Positions 17,279 through 26,138 are shown, counted from the first letter of the stretch. The stretch: 64,000 nt of DNA from Flavobacterium solisilvae (GCF_012911605.1 NZ_JAAMPT010000206.1:124001-188000), one strand, 5' to 3'. Program-made: numbers and translations. Notes: generated from the letters alone by a model not told the origin.

Positions 17279-19500
17279 AGCGATAATAATCCGTTTTCTT
17301 TTAAAATTTCTATTGGTTTTGAAAACCAAAACAATTCAAAATCTTCAAATTGCTGTTCAAAACTTTCTTTCATTTGACTAAAAGTCAATTTTCTATCATT
17401 TTGAACCGTAGCTTTTTCAAGATATTCAACGAGCCATAACGCTTTTTCTTTTTCTAGCGAAATATCAAAGGTTTGTCTTTTGTCGTGAAAAGTTAGCTTT
17501 ATCATTTCCCAAGAACTTCCCTTTTTAGATTTAACAAAGGCTTCAACCTGAGGCTTTCCTCCTATCCAAACTATTTTAGCCGAAGGTTTTACGGCAAATA
17601 GATTGTCTTCTAACAAACTATTCTCAATAAAATCTGGGCTAATCTTCGTTTTTGGAATTTTAAAATCGAACCAATCCTGCAAATCGTAGTCAAAACAAAT
17701 TCCGTGCATATAATTGAACAATGATTTTTTTAGCCCAAAACTGAATTTATCGTGATTAATTCCGGTTTTGTCTTTAAACTGAATATCGTTATTGGCAAAA
17801 GTAATCTCATTCATTTCGGGAACAACACCAAATTCCTCTGGAAACATGCCAACTGGCGAATGTGCCGTCATTGCAAATTGATGCCAAAATCCACTTTGAA
17901 GAATTCCTATTTCGAACATTTGACGAACCATTTCTAAACTATCAACCGTTTCCTGAACTGTTTGCGTTGGATAACCATACATCAAATAGGCATGAACCAT
18001 AATACCGCTTTCGGTGAAATTTCGGGTAACTTTGGCAACTTGCTCAACCGTTACGCCTTTTTTTATCAATTCTAATAATCTATCTGAAGCTACTTCTAAT
18101 CCGCCAGAAACCGCAATGCAACCCGAAGCTTTTAGTAAAACACACAAATCGGAAGTAAAACTTTTTTCAAACCGAATATTTGTCCACCAAGTAACGGTAA
18201 GATTTCGTTTCAAAATTTCCAAAGCTACTTCTCGCATCAAAGCTGGTGGCGCAGCTTCATCTACAAAATGAAAACCATTTTCACCCGTTTGAGCAATCAG
18301 TTCTTCCATTCTGTCAACCAAAATTTTGGCTGCAATAGGTTCGTAAACCTTTATATAATCTAGAGAAATATCACAAAACGTGCATTTTCCCCAATAGCAA
18401 CCATGTGCCATCGTGAGTTTGTTCCATCGACCATCGCTCCAAAGCGAATGCATTGGATTAGCAATTTCTATAACCGAAATGTATTTGTCTAACAACAAAT
18501 CGGAATAATCAGGCGTTCCGACTTCGGCTTGCTTATAATCGTGGCGAATGGTGTTGTTTTTATAGACAACCTCTTTATTTTCTAGAAGAAATGTTCGTTT
18601 AAACTCACTCATTTCTTCATTAAAAGCACCTCGACTGCGCTCGGTGTGACAAATGGAATTATAAAGCAATTCAACCGGAAGTTCGCCATCATCTAAAGTG
18701 ATGAAATCAAAAAATTCAAAAACGCTTTTGTCTTTTACTTCTCGGAGTTCGGTATTAGGAAAACCTCCGCCCATTGAGACCTTAATCTCTGAGAAATGCT
18801 TTTTTATGAATTGCGCACAACGAAAAGCACTGTATAAATTCCCTGGAAACGGAACCGAAATACAAACCAATTTTGGGTGAATCGATTTTATTTTTTCTTC
18901 TAAAATTTGAAGTGTGATTTTATCAATATAAGTCAAATCGTTTTGCAAATGAGTATACATTTCGTCAAATGAATTGGCGCTTCTGCCCAAACGTTCTGCA
19001 TAACGACTGAAACCAAAGTTTTCATCGACACATTCCACAATAAAATCGGATAAATCTTCAAGATACAATGTTGCTATATGCTTGGCTTTATCTTGCATTC
19101 CCATTGAACCAAAAGCCCATCCCGAAGCATCGGGATCATTATTGTAAGCATCAAATCGAGAAGCTTCGGGTAAAAAATTTCCACTGCAAATTTGCCTTGC
19201 CAACGTTGGATTCTTTCCTTGCAAAAAAGCAATTACGTTGTTAATGGTTTTAATGTAATCTTGCTGTAAAGAAAAAATTCGTTGAGCGTTTTCACCAAAC
19301 TTTTCAAAATTGAAACTTGAAACTTGAAACAAATTTTCTAACCCATTTTTTGAAAAAAGTTCCAAAATCACTTCTATTCCCAAATCCATTTGAAAGGAAG
19401 AAATGTCTTTAGTATTCAAAAATCCTTTCAAATAAGCTGTTGCTGGATATGGTGTATTCAGCTGTGTAAATGGTGGCGTTATGAGAAGGATGTTTTTCAA
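17275..19500 (-). CDS. B12-binding-type radical SAM protein
   Basis: 741 residues. The N-terminal part (KNILLITPPFTQLNTPYPA, later VSMGGGFPNTEL) has the Rossmann-like outline of COG1032 cobalamin-binding radical SAM proteins. The iron-sulfur motif is CYWGKCTFC at Cys368, Cys373 and Cys376, a CX4CX2C variant of the usual CX3CX2C. Typical TIM-barrel strands follow (FHFVDEAAPP, SGGLEVASDRLL, YLMYGYPTQT). The substrate is unknown; the family methylates or rearranges unactivated carbons in lipid, cofactor or peptide pathways. Residues around 284-291 (CHTERSRG) are the translation of a dispersed DNA repeat inserted in frame, probably in a tolerant surface loop. Confidence 0.85.
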   Translation of the reverse strand: MKNILLITPPFTQLNTPYPATAYLKGFLNTKDISSFQMDLGIEVILELFSKNGLENLFQVSSFNFEKFGENAQRIFSLQQDYIKTINNVIAFLQGKNPTLARQICSGNFLPEASRFDAYNNDPDASGWAFGSMGMQDKAKHIATLYLEDLSDFIVECVDENFGFSRYAERLGRSANSFDEMYTHLQNDLTYIDKITLQILEEKIKSIHPKLVCISVPFPGNLYSAFRCAQFIKKHFSEIKVSMGGGFPNTELREVKDKSVFEFFDFITLDDGELPVELLYNSICHTERSRGAFNEEMSEFKRTFLLENKEVVYKNNTIRHDYKQAEVGTPDYSDLLLDKYISVIEIANPMHSLWSDGRWNKLTMAHGCYWGKCTFCDISLDYIKVYEPIAAKILVDRMEELIAQTGENGFHFVDEAAPPALMREVALEILKRNLTVTWWTNIRFEKSFTSDLCVLLKASGCIAVSGGLEVASDRLLELIKKGVTVEQVAKVTRNFTESGIMVHAYLMYGYPTQTVQETVDSLEMVRQMFEIGILQSGFWHQFAMTAHSPVGMFPEEFGVVPEMNEITFANNDIQFKDKTGINHDKFSFGLKKSLFNYMHGICFDYDLQDWFDFKIPKTKISPDFIENSLLEDNLFAVKPSAKIVWIGGKPQVEAFVKSKKGSSWEMIKLTFHDKRQTFDISLEKEKALWLVEYLEKATVQNDRKLTFSQMKESFEQQFEDFELFWFSKPIEILKENGLLSL
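18627..18651. repeat. Dispersed small hairpin repeat, copy 2, inside a coding sequence (arms CACC/GGTG)
   Basis: A CACC arm, the core TCGACTGCGCTC identical to copy 1, a GGTG arm, then TGACA. It lies within the radical SAM gene and is read on the minus strand as CHTERSRG without breaking the frame. Confidence 0.78.
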
Positions 19501-19522
19501 GGGCTAATTTTTTGCAAAAATA

Positions 19523-19552
19523 ACAATAAAAAAAAGTGCTTTCGCACTTTTT
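19523..19552 (-). terminator. Terminator of the DUF4369 lipoprotein gene
   Basis: AAAAAGTGC (19531-19539) / GCACTTTTT (19544-19552) with a four-base loop; the minus-strand tail is TTTTTATTG. The stem overlaps the stop codon of the gene it ends. Confidence 0.82.
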
Positions 19553-20264
19553 ATTTCTCCGATTTCTTTCTTTCGTTGTAATATTCGGTTAGCTTTTTTC
19601 CATAAAGCGATTTGGCAACTTTTGGCGTCATCGTTTTGTGAATAGTATCTAAATATTTCAAGTTGATGTCATAAATTTCGGCCAAAGCTACATAAGGAGA
19701 AACTTCATAATCGCCGTTGTTTACAGCAAAATTAGTTGAATAAAGGTATTTTCTTTTCAGAATTCCGTTTTGTTCTTCTTCTATTTTTGCGATTTCGTCG
19801 GTCTTATTTTCTTTATAAGCCATTACTTTTTTCTGAATTAATTCAAGGTCTTTATCAATGAATTTTGACATCACTTTTTTATATTCTTCATATAATTCGT
19901 GATTTTTAGAACCTGTAATTTTAGCATCGGCAGTAAAAAAATCCAACGATGTTTGAATATTCATTTTTCCTTGTTCAGCAAAAAATGGAATATTATTATC
20001 CAATGAATTCGATACACCACGATCTAAAAACAAATACAACATTTCAGGTGATTGAATGTCAAATTCGCTCTTAAAATTAGAATCGCCACTAATTATAATA
20101 CTATCAATAACAACCAAAGTAGTATCTTTCATTCGCTGAATATAAAGTTTACCTTCTTTCAGTCCTTTTATATTTCCAGTTAAAACAAAGTTTTTATCCG
20201 ATTTTTTTTCGGCACAAGAAAACAAAAACAATGTGCTTAACACTAAAACTATCGATTTACGCAT
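19551..20264 (-). CDS. DUF4369-like lipoprotein
   Basis: 237 residues. The lipobox LFLFSC gives mature Cys17. The first 100 mature residues match the DUF4369 pattern (NFVLTGNIKGLKEGKLYIQR, then VIDSIIISGD), a beta-sandwich often fused to a thioredoxin-like domain in Bacteroidota. Here the C-terminal half is instead helical and charged, with no CxxC, so the redox domain is absent. It is likely an envelope lipoprotein of unknown role. Its stop codon is embedded in its own terminator. The M61 peptidase gene upstream on the same strand has a separate terminator, so this gene is probably transcribed alone. Confidence 0.8.
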   Translation of the reverse strand: MRKSIVLVLSTLFLFSCAEKKSDKNFVLTGNIKGLKEGKLYIQRMKDTTLVVIDSIIISGDSNFKSEFDIQSPEMLYLFLDRGVSNSLDNNIPFFAEQGKMNIQTSLDFFTADAKITGSKNHELYEEYKKVMSKFIDKDLELIQKKVMAYKENKTDEIAKIEEEQNGILKRKYLYSTNFAVNNGDYEVSPYVALAEIYDINLKYLDTIHKTMTPKVAKSLYGKKLTEYYNERKKSEK

Positions 20265-20287
20265 AATAAAATTTTTGGCGCAATGTT

Positions 20288-20325
20288 ACAAAAAAATCCT
20301 CAAATGGCTAGCCAAATGAGGATTT
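20288..20325 (-). terminator. Terminator of the M61 peptidase gene
   Basis: AAATCCTCA (20294-20302) / TGAGGATTT (20317-20325), with the self-complementary GGCTAGCC in the loop and a minus-strand T run of six or more bases. It lies about 20 bases past the stop codon. Confidence 0.82.
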
Positions 20326-20346
20326 GATTATTGTTTTTTTGCTAAG

Positions 20347-22203
20347 TTATCCTTTTAACCAAGCTTCTTTTAGTTTGGTTTTTGAAGCATCAATTTGCTG
20401 ATAACCTTCAACTTCAGCCATTGTTAGTTTTACTTTTCCAGCAACGGTTTGCTCTTTTCCATCTCTTTTTATTTTAATAGAAACAGCATCGCCTTCTTTC
20501 CAATCTTGGCTTGACATAATCATTTCATAGATGTTATCAAGGTTATAATTTACATCGTTTACCGCTAGAATTATGTCGCCACCTTTCATTCCTAATGACT
20601 TCATTAATTCGTTTATTTCCAAATCAGAACGAACAATTATTTCTTTAGTCGCAGAATTTATGGTAACCAATGGTGTAGTTTCATTTTTCAAAAATGGGTT
20701 CATTGGTACTTGAATTTTTCCTTTACCAACGCCAACTTTTGCAAAAAACTCATCATAATTTATCGGTGTTGTGCCTTCGATATGCGTTTTGATAAATGCT
20801 CCAACTTCTGGATAAGTAATCGATATAATTTTGTCAAAAAGCTCTTCGTCATTGAATGGTTTTTCTGCACCATATTCTGCCGAAAGTTTTTGCATCATAT
20901 CCAAAATTCCTCTTTCGCCATTGCTTTTTTCACGGATAATAATGTCGATACACATTCCGATTAGCGCGCCTTTTTCATATACATTTAAGTATTGATCTTT
21001 GTATGGTTTTTCTAAAACATTGGCACTCATCACGGTAAACGACATGGTATCATTCATTTTAGCAGCATTTCCAATTTTTCCAACCATTCGCTGATAAAAC
21101 TCATCTTCGTCGATTAAACCTTGATTTATTTGGAACAAATTCGCAAAATATTCCGTTACACCTTCATACATCCAAAGGTGTTTTGACATTTTTGGATTGT
21201 TATAATCAAAGTAATGAATCTCTTTAGAATGAACACACAAAGGCGTTAAAATATGAAAAAACTCGTGAGAAACCACATCAATTAATTGTTGTCCAAGCAT
21301 GTTTGCTGGCATCGCTTCTGGAAAAACAACCGTTGTAGAAGTATGATGTTCCAATGCTCCAAAACCTTTGGCATCATTTTTTTCCATATCTGACAAATAC
21401 AATAAAACGGTATATTGCTTGTTACTGTTTACTTTTCCTAAAAATGCTTTTTGTGCACGCATCATTTTTTCTAAATCAGGCAAAAGACTTTTAGCCGAAT
21501 GAACGCCATTTGGAGAATAAACGCTGAACAAAATCTCCATTCCATCAACGGTAAATGTTTCAAAATCAGGTTTTGAATACATTATTGGATTATCGGTCAA
21601 TTCAAAATATCTTGAAACGGTAAACACATCATTTGTAGCACTTTTATCAGTATCAAGCAATGAAGTTGTTCCTACTAAATTTTCAGGATGTGAAACGTTT
21701 AAGGTATATTTTACATCGGTTTTTCCATTAAAATAACCCACAAATCCGTGATTATTCAACATGAAGTTTTTTCCAGCTAAAATATTAGTTCCAGCAGGCG
21801 AAAACACTTCTTCTTTACCAAAACCTCTTCCAGTTTCAATATCATAAGTATCGTTAACTAAATAAGTGATTTTTGCTAATGATTTTGCATTAGAAATTTT
21901 CCAAGTATTATCATCTGATTTTACAACCGGTAATTCTTTTCCCTTTTTATCAAATGCTTTAAAACCTTCAATATATTTTCCATAATCATCGGTAGAATAG
22001 GTTCCAGGAACAGTTTTTGGGATTTGATAGATGACTTCGCTTTTACCAAATTCTGGTGCAAGAACGGTAACCAAAACTTTGTCTTCTTTTACATTGATTA
22101 AATCAATAGTTGCTTTTACTTCTTCATTTATTGCTTTTTTCTGAGCAAATACGCCAGTAGAAAAAGCTGTTATAAAAAGAATAGATAAAACTGTTTTTTT
22201 CAT
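20347..22203 (-). CDS. M61-family metallopeptidase with PDZ domain
   Basis: 618 residues. The signal peptide ends GVFAQ, predicting periplasmic or surface location. A beta-rich N-terminal domain is followed by the gluzincin zinc motif HEFFH (in VSHEFFHILTP) with the third ligand in the downstream EGVTEYFANL segment. A C-terminal PDZ domain lies at about 510-590 (GMKGGDIILAVNDVNYNL). This arrangement defines M61 glycyl-aminopeptidase-like enzymes, metalloproteases acting on peptides; the PDZ domain probably positions substrate. It has its own promoter and terminator. Confidence 0.93.
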   Translation of the reverse strand: MKKTVLSILFITAFSTGVFAQKKAINEEVKATIDLINVKEDKVLVTVLAPEFGKSEVIYQIPKTVPGTYSTDDYGKYIEGFKAFDKKGKELPVVKSDDNTWKISNAKSLAKITYLVNDTYDIETGRGFGKEEVFSPAGTNILAGKNFMLNNHGFVGYFNGKTDVKYTLNVSHPENLVGTTSLLDTDKSATNDVFTVSRYFELTDNPIMYSKPDFETFTVDGMEILFSVYSPNGVHSAKSLLPDLEKMMRAQKAFLGKVNSNKQYTVLLYLSDMEKNDAKGFGALEHHTSTTVVFPEAMPANMLGQQLIDVVSHEFFHILTPLCVHSKEIHYFDYNNPKMSKHLWMYEGVTEYFANLFQINQGLIDEDEFYQRMVGKIGNAAKMNDTMSFTVMSANVLEKPYKDQYLNVYEKGALIGMCIDIIIREKSNGERGILDMMQKLSAEYGAEKPFNDEELFDKIISITYPEVGAFIKTHIEGTTPINYDEFFAKVGVGKGKIQVPMNPFLKNETTPLVTINSATKEIIVRSDLEINELMKSLGMKGGDIILAVNDVNYNLDNIYEMIMSSQDWKEGDAVSIKIKRDGKEQTVAGKVKLTMAEVEGYQQIDASKTKLKEAWLKG

Positions 22204-22231
22204 TTGATATATATTTTAACAAATTGGTCAA

Positions 22232-22239
22232 CAAAAATA
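22232..22239 (-). promoter_or_regulatory. Probable M61 peptidase promoter -7 box
   Basis: The minus strand reads TATTTTTG, matching TAnnTTTG, 28 bases before the ATG. A TTG lies about 16 bases further upstream, slightly closer than usual. Confidence 0.5.
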
Positions 22240-22298
22240 ACCATTCGTTACAAAACAATTGAATTTTGGCAAATGATTAACAAAGATAATTTTATGAA

Positions 22299-22326
22299 AT
22301 AAAAAAACTCTTGCGGAACAAGAGTT
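22299..22326 (-). terminator. Terminator of the DUF2805 gene
   Basis: AACTCTTG (22306-22313) / CAAGAGTT (22319-22326), with a minus-strand T run formed by the A run at 22301-22307. It lies just past the stop codon. Confidence 0.82.
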
Positions 22327-22332
22327 AGATTT

Positions 22333-22608
22333 TTAGTCAAATTTATTTTTGATATAGTATTTTCCTTCTAAATCATCGTCAAAGTCGTCAATGATTGGCT
22401 TTGGTTTGGGTTTACTTCCAACCGCTTTTTTCTTCCAAAGTTCAAAGTTGTCTTTGGACAGACGTTTTCGCATTAATTCGGTTACTTCATTTTCTGTAAG
22501 TCCAAATTCTTCCTTAATTACTTCAAAAGGTTTTCTTTCCTCTTGAGCCATACTGACAACTCGTTCAATTTGTTCGTTGTCAAGTTCTACTCGCTTACTT
22601 TTTTTCAT
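22333..22608 (-). CDS. DUF2805/TIGR03643 family protein
   Basis: 91 residues, cytoplasmic. The helix-turn-helix-like N-terminal half (LDNEQIERVVSMAQEERKPF, then FGLTENEVTELMRKRLS) and the motif LWKKKAVG are characteristic of this small, widespread family, which is often annotated only as a domain of unknown function. The C-terminus is acidic and Lys-rich. The fold suggests nucleic-acid binding, but that is inference. It is separated from neighbours by a terminator and a gene-free stretch of about 100 bases. Confidence 0.88.
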   Translation of the reverse strand: MKKSKRVELDNEQIERVVSMAQEERKPFEVIKEEFGLTENEVTELMRKRLSKDNFELWKKKAVGSKPKPKPIIDDFDDDLEGKYYIKNKFD

Positions 22609-22716
22609 TTCTGTAAAAGCATTATTAAAAAAATAGATATCAACTGATGAATTAGTAATTCAATATTAGTAAAAAAAATAATTAGTTTATATGAGTAGTT
22701 TAATTTTTTTGAAAAA

Positions 22717-23541
22717 TTAATTTTCTGGCGAACGTAGTTTTTGAAAAGGAATTGATAATAAGTTCTTTAAATTATTATGTTCTTCGGGTTTCATGTGTGT
22801 ATCAACGCCAAATATTAATTTTTCTCTATCTAATGTCTTAAAAGTTCCAAATAATCGATCCCAAATAGAGAAAATATTACCATAATTACTATCCGTATAA
22901 GGCAAAACGTAGTGATGATGAACTTTGTGCATATCGGGCGAAACGAGAAAATAACTCATCAATTTATCCACTTTTTTAGGCAAAACGATATTAGCATGCG
23001 TAAATTGTGTCGCTACAACCGATAATGTTTGGTATAAAAAAACCATCCACATTGGACTACCAACTGCTAAAACTCCAAATGTTGTAAAAGCAAAACGAAT
23101 AACACTTTCTCCTGGATGATGTCTGTTGCCAGATGTTGTATCTATCCAAGTATCGGTATGATGAATGAGATGAAAACGCCACAAAAACTTCACTTTATGT
23201 TCAACCAAATGCGCTAAATACGCTCCGATTAAATCCAAAAGCAATAATCCGATTATCGCAAATAACCATTCATTCATATCTGGCAACCAATTCAAAATTC
23301 CAAATTGATTATCGACTGTCCATTGTGCTGTTTTTAGCAAAATAAAAGCCAAGCAAAAGTTAACAATAATCGTTGTTAGTGTAAAAAAGATATTAATTCC
23401 GGCATGTTGCCATTTGTTATATTGAAATTTCACAAATGGAATTGCGCTTTCAATTATCCAAAATAAAGCAATTCCACCAGCTAAAATCAAAGCTCTGTGT
23501 GAAGACGGAATAGTCGAAAAGTAATTAATTATTTCTTGCAT
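22717..23541 (-). CDS. Sterol desaturase/fatty acid hydroxylase family protein
   Basis: 274 residues from the ATG at 23541. A longer frame starting at 23640 would run into alkB and is rejected. It is a membrane protein with about four to five hydrophobic segments. The His clusters expected for the di-iron hydroxylase family are present: HLVEH, HLIHH, NRHHP and MHKVHHH. Such enzymes hydroxylate lipids (sterols, fatty acids, carotenoids or ornithine lipids). The substrate here is unknown. It lies 23 bases downstream of alkB with its own TATATTTG box immediately before the ATG. Confidence 0.9.
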   Translation of the reverse strand: MQEIINYFSTIPSSHRALILAGGIALFWIIESAIPFVKFQYNKWQHAGINIFFTLTTIIVNFCLAFILLKTAQWTVDNQFGILNWLPDMNEWLFAIIGLLLLDLIGAYLAHLVEHKVKFLWRFHLIHHTDTWIDTTSGNRHHPGESVIRFAFTTFGVLAVGSPMWMVFLYQTLSVVATQFTHANIVLPKKVDKLMSYFLVSPDMHKVHHHYVLPYTDSNYGNIFSIWDRLFGTFKTLDREKLIFGVDTHMKPEEHNNLKNLLSIPFQKLRSPEN

Positions 23542-23546
23542 AATAA

Positions 23547-23554
23547 CAAATATA
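23547..23554 (-). promoter_or_regulatory. Possible promoter -7 box adjoining the hydroxylase start
   Basis: The minus strand reads TATATTTG, an exact TAnnTTTG match, only five bases before the ATG. If used, the transcript would be leaderless or nearly so. No -33 TTG is visible. Confidence 0.3.
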
Positions 23555-23564
23555 CTAAAAGTAG

Positions 23565-24167
23565 CTATTTGATAATTCGGAAGGTTAAATTTATTCTGGA
23601 ACCAATAGGTTTTGCTGTTTTTGGAATTTGATGTTTCCAAAAATGCTGCGTTGTTCCTTTCATAATCAACAAACTTCCGTGTTCAAGATTGATTTTTAGC
23701 TTTTGTTCTTTGATGGAATTATGCTGTAAATGAAAACTTCGTTCTACGCCAAAACTTACCGAAGCAATGACTGGATTTCTGCCGAGTTCTTTCTCATCAT
23801 CGGCATGCCAACCGTTGCTGTCTTTTCCATCGCGATAATAGTTCAGCAAAACAGTAGTAAAATTTTCATTGCAAACTTCTTCAATTTCATTTTTGATAAA
23901 AAGTAATAACGAATTCCAAGCATGAGGTTGCATTACAATGTTAGAATAGCTGTATGGTTTTCCTTCATTGCCAAAAAGCGCTGTTAATCGCGGTTGCGGA
24001 TAGGTTTTTCCAAAAACGGTAATTTCATCTTGTTGCCAAGGAATTTCGGTTTTTAATTTTTCAAAAAACTGATCGGCTTTTTCTTTTCCAAAAAAATCAG
24101 GATAATAAGTTATCTCTGAGTCAGGAAGTTCAAAATGAATGGCTTCGGTAGGAAAAAGTGAATTCAT
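23565..24167 (-). CDS. alkB: AlkB-family 2-oxoglutarate-dependent dioxygenase
   Basis: 200 residues. It is an Fe(II)/2-oxoglutarate enzyme that removes alkyl groups from damaged bases in DNA or RNA. Iron ligands are His121 and Asp123 (GWHADD) and His179 (FWKHQIP). The 2-oxoglutarate-binding arginines are Arg191 and Arg197 in RINLTFR. The overall pattern (PRLTALFG early, HADDE loop) is nearest the ALKBH2/3-like group rather than E. coli AlkB. No Ada-type regulator is adjacent, so induction by alkylation cannot be inferred. Confidence 0.93.
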   Translation of the reverse strand: MNSLFPTEAIHFELPDSEITYYPDFFGKEKADQFFEKLKTEIPWQQDEITVFGKTYPQPRLTALFGNEGKPYSYSNIVMQPHAWNSLLLFIKNEIEEVCNENFTTVLLNYYRDGKDSNGWHADDEKELGRNPVIASVSFGVERSFHLQHNSIKEQKLKINLEHGSLLIMKGTTQHFWKHQIPKTAKPIGSRINLTFRIIK

Positions 24168-24178
24168 ACAACAAAAAT

Positions 24179-24216
24179 AAAGAGAAAAAAATGAAAAATT
24201 TCACTCTTTTCTCTTT
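24179..24216 (-). terminator. Hairpin downstream of aqpZ, weak terminator
   Basis: AAAGAGAAAA (24179-24188) / TTTTCTCTTT (24207-24216), with an inner TGAAA/TTTCA pairing. The stem is AT rich and the T tail on the minus strand is poor, so efficiency is uncertain. Confidence 0.45.
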
Positions 24217-24239
24217 ATCCCATAATTAGTGTAGTAAAA

Positions 24240-24947
24240 TTATAAAGTATCCTTTTTGTCTAACAAAATTTTATAAATAAAACCACCAACTAAAGCTCCA
24301 GCGATTGGTGCCACCCAAAACAACCACAATTGTGACAACGATTCACCTTGTGTAAAAATAGCTTGAGAAGTTGAACGCGCCGGATTTACCGAAGTATTTG
24401 TAATTGGAATGCTAATCAAGTGAATTAGAGTCAATGCTAATCCAATAGCTACGCCAGCAAATTTTCCGTTTGCCGCTTTATCGGTTGCGCCAAGAATTAC
24501 GATTAAGAAAAACATTGTTAACACAAATTCCGCTGTGAAAGCTGCTGTCATCGAATATCCATCGGGAGAAAAAGCTCCAAAACCGTTGGTTGCAAAAGCT
24601 CCAGCTTTAGTATTATCAATTGCAAAACCTTCTTTTCCCGAAAGAATAAAAAGTAATGTTCCCGCAGCGACAATTCCGCCTAAACATTGGGCAACAATAT
24701 AAGGTAATAAATCTTTGGCAGAAAAACGTCCGCTTGCCCAAAGTCCAAAAGAAACAGCCGGATTAAAATGTCCGCCAGAAATATGTCCAACAGCATAGGC
24801 CATTGTTAAAACTGTTAATCCAAATGCCAAAGAAACTCCAGCAAATCCAATCCCAAGTTCAGGAAATCCTGCTGCAAAAAGTGCACTACCACAGCCGCCA
24901 AAAACAAGCCAATAGGTTCCAAAAAATTCTGCAAATAATTTTCTCAT
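24240..24947 (-). CDS. aqpZ: Aquaporin Z (MIP family water channel)
   Basis: 235 residues with six membrane helices and two half-helices carrying the paired NPA motifs (HFNPAVS and NPARS). The start [20 protein letters not shown] is typical of AqpZ. The residue before the second NPA and the [15 protein letters not shown] context fit a water-selective channel rather than a glycerol facilitator. It acts in the inner membrane in rapid osmotic water flux. It has its own TACATTTG box upstream. Confidence 0.96.
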   Translation of the reverse strand: MRKLFAEFFGTYWLVFGGCGSALFAAGFPELGIGFAGVSLAFGLTVLTMAYAVGHISGGHFNPAVSFGLWASGRFSAKDLLPYIVAQCLGGIVAAGTLLFILSGKEGFAIDNTKAGAFATNGFGAFSPDGYSMTAAFTAEFVLTMFFLIVILGATDKAANGKFAGVAIGLALTLIHLISIPITNTSVNPARSTSQAIFTQGESLSQLWLFWVAPIAGALVGGFIYKILLDKKDTL

Positions 24948-24975
24948 ACGTTTTGATTTTTAATTGGTTATAAAT

Positions 24976-24983
24976 CAAATGTA
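24976..24983 (-). promoter_or_regulatory. Probable aqpZ promoter -7 box
   Basis: The minus strand reads TACATTTG, matching TAnnTTTG, about 28 bases before the ATG; no convincing -33 box. Confidence 0.45.
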
Positions 24984-25004
24984 CGAATTTATTTTAATAG
25001 CATT

Positions 25005-25928
25005 TTATTTATTACGGAATTTTACATTCATTAATACAATTGCCAAGATGATTAATGTAATTCCTATCCATTGAGTAAAAACTACTTTTTCATTCAAAAT
25101 CATAAAAGCCATCATCACTGAAACTGGTAATTCTAATGCCGAAACGATACTTCCTAACCCTATTCCTGTTAAAGGAAATCCTGCATTTAAAAGAAGTGGC
25201 GGAATTACTGTTCCAAACAGAGCGATTAGTATTCCCCATTTGTAGAAAATATCATAGTTGAATGGTGTCTTTTGAGTAAGAAATGCGAAAATAAAAACAA
25301 TAATAATTCCGCCCAAAAGCATGTATAAACTTCGCTGTGCAGAAGAAATCGATAACGCAACTTTATTTGCCGCAAACATCGTTGTAGTAAATGAAGCCGC
25401 AGCTAAAAGTCCAAGAACAACACCCCGCCAATCTAAATCGATGCTTTTACTAAACAAATTAGTTGCCAATGCTGTTCCAAAGAGCACAATCAAAACGGCA
25501 AAAACTTTGATTTTTGAAGGTAATTTTTTTTCTAGAAACATTTCCAAAACAACACCCATCCAAACCGTTTGCATCAATAAAACAATTCCAATTGATACTG
25601 GAATGTATTTTACCGCCAAATAATAAAATATACTAGTTAATCCTGTAGAAGTTCCAACCAGCATTAATTTTTTTATATCAGATGAAGACGCTTTAACAAC
25701 ATTGTTTCCTTTTCTTTGCTTTTGAAAAGCATTAATCCCTAAAACGATTAGAATTCCAATCAAAAATTGAGCGACGATAACTTCTGCTGGCGTATAATTT
25801 AAACCTTGCGAACTAGTATCTTTATAAGCCAATTTCACAAACGTGGCCAACATTCCGTAACTGGCTGCACCTAGTCCAACCAAGAATACTCCTTTCAATA
25901 CATTATTTCCAACCATTTTCTTCTCCAT
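25005..25928 (-). CDS. EamA/DMT-superfamily transporter
   Basis: 307 residues with ten predicted membrane helices arranged as two EamA halves. The second half shows the usual GSIVSALELPVSVMMAFMIL stretch. The family comprises inner-membrane exporters or importers of amino acids, nucleobases and other small metabolites; substrate cannot be assigned. The start at 25928 (MEKKMVGNN) is preferred, but Met5 is an alternative. The gene lies downstream of the tRNA-Thr terminator and must have its own promoter in the short gap. Confidence 0.9.
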   Translation of the reverse strand: MEKKMVGNNVLKGVFLVGLGAASYGMLATFVKLAYKDTSSQGLNYTPAEVIVAQFLIGILIVLGINAFQKQRKGNNVVKASSSDIKKLMLVGTSTGLTSIFYYLAVKYIPVSIGIVLLMQTVWMGVVLEMFLEKKLPSKIKVFAVLIVLFGTALATNLFSKSIDLDWRGVVLGLLAAASFTTTMFAANKVALSISSAQRSLYMLLGGIIIVFIFAFLTQKTPFNYDIFYKWGILIALFGTVIPPLLLNAGFPLTGIGLGSIVSALELPVSVMMAFMILNEKVVFTQWIGITLIILAIVLMNVKFRNK

Positions 25929-25950
25929 ATAATTTTCTAACTTTATTGCA

Positions 25951-25979
25951 TAAAAAAAGGAAAGCTTTCGCTTTCCTTT
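25951..25979 (-). terminator. Terminator of tRNA-Thr
   Basis: A perfect stem AAAGGAAAGC (25956-25965) / GCTTTCCTTT (25970-25979) with a four-base loop and a minus-strand T run, seven bases past the tRNA 3' end. Confidence 0.87.
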
Positions 25980-25986
25980 CCGATTG

Positions 25987-26060
25987 AGCCGATAGAGGGA
26001 CTCGAACCCACGACCTGCTGATTACAAATCAGCTGCTCTAGCCAGCTGAGCTACACCGGC
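25987..26060 (-). tRNA. tRNA-Thr (TGT)
   Basis: 74 bases with a full cloverleaf: acceptor GCCGGTG/TATCGGC, D-arm AGCTCAGCTGGCTAGAGC, anticodon stem CTGAT/ATCAG with loop TTGTA inside giving anticodon TGT, T-arm CGTGG-GTTCGAGT-CCCTC region, discriminator T and no encoded CCA. It is a single-gene unit between a strong promoter and a strong terminator. Confidence 0.96.
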
Positions 26061-26075
26061 ATCTCAATTCGAGTG

Positions 26076-26105
26076 CAAATATAAATTTGAATTTTAATTC
26101 TCCAA
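26076..26105 (-). promoter_or_regulatory. tRNA-Thr promoter (TTG-N19-TATATTTG)
   Basis: The minus strand reads TTG (26103-26105), 19 bases, then TATATTTG (26076-26083), with the tRNA 5' end 15 bases downstream. Boxes and spacing match the tRNA-Glu promoter of this window exactly. Confidence 0.8.
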
Positions 26106-26138
26106 AATTTTTTTGCACTTTTTTATAGTTTTTTTCTA

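Noticed and set aside
23542..23640. A longer start for the fatty-acid hydroxylase.
   Set aside because: It would overlap alkB by 76 bases; the ATG at 23541 follows directly after the alkB stop.
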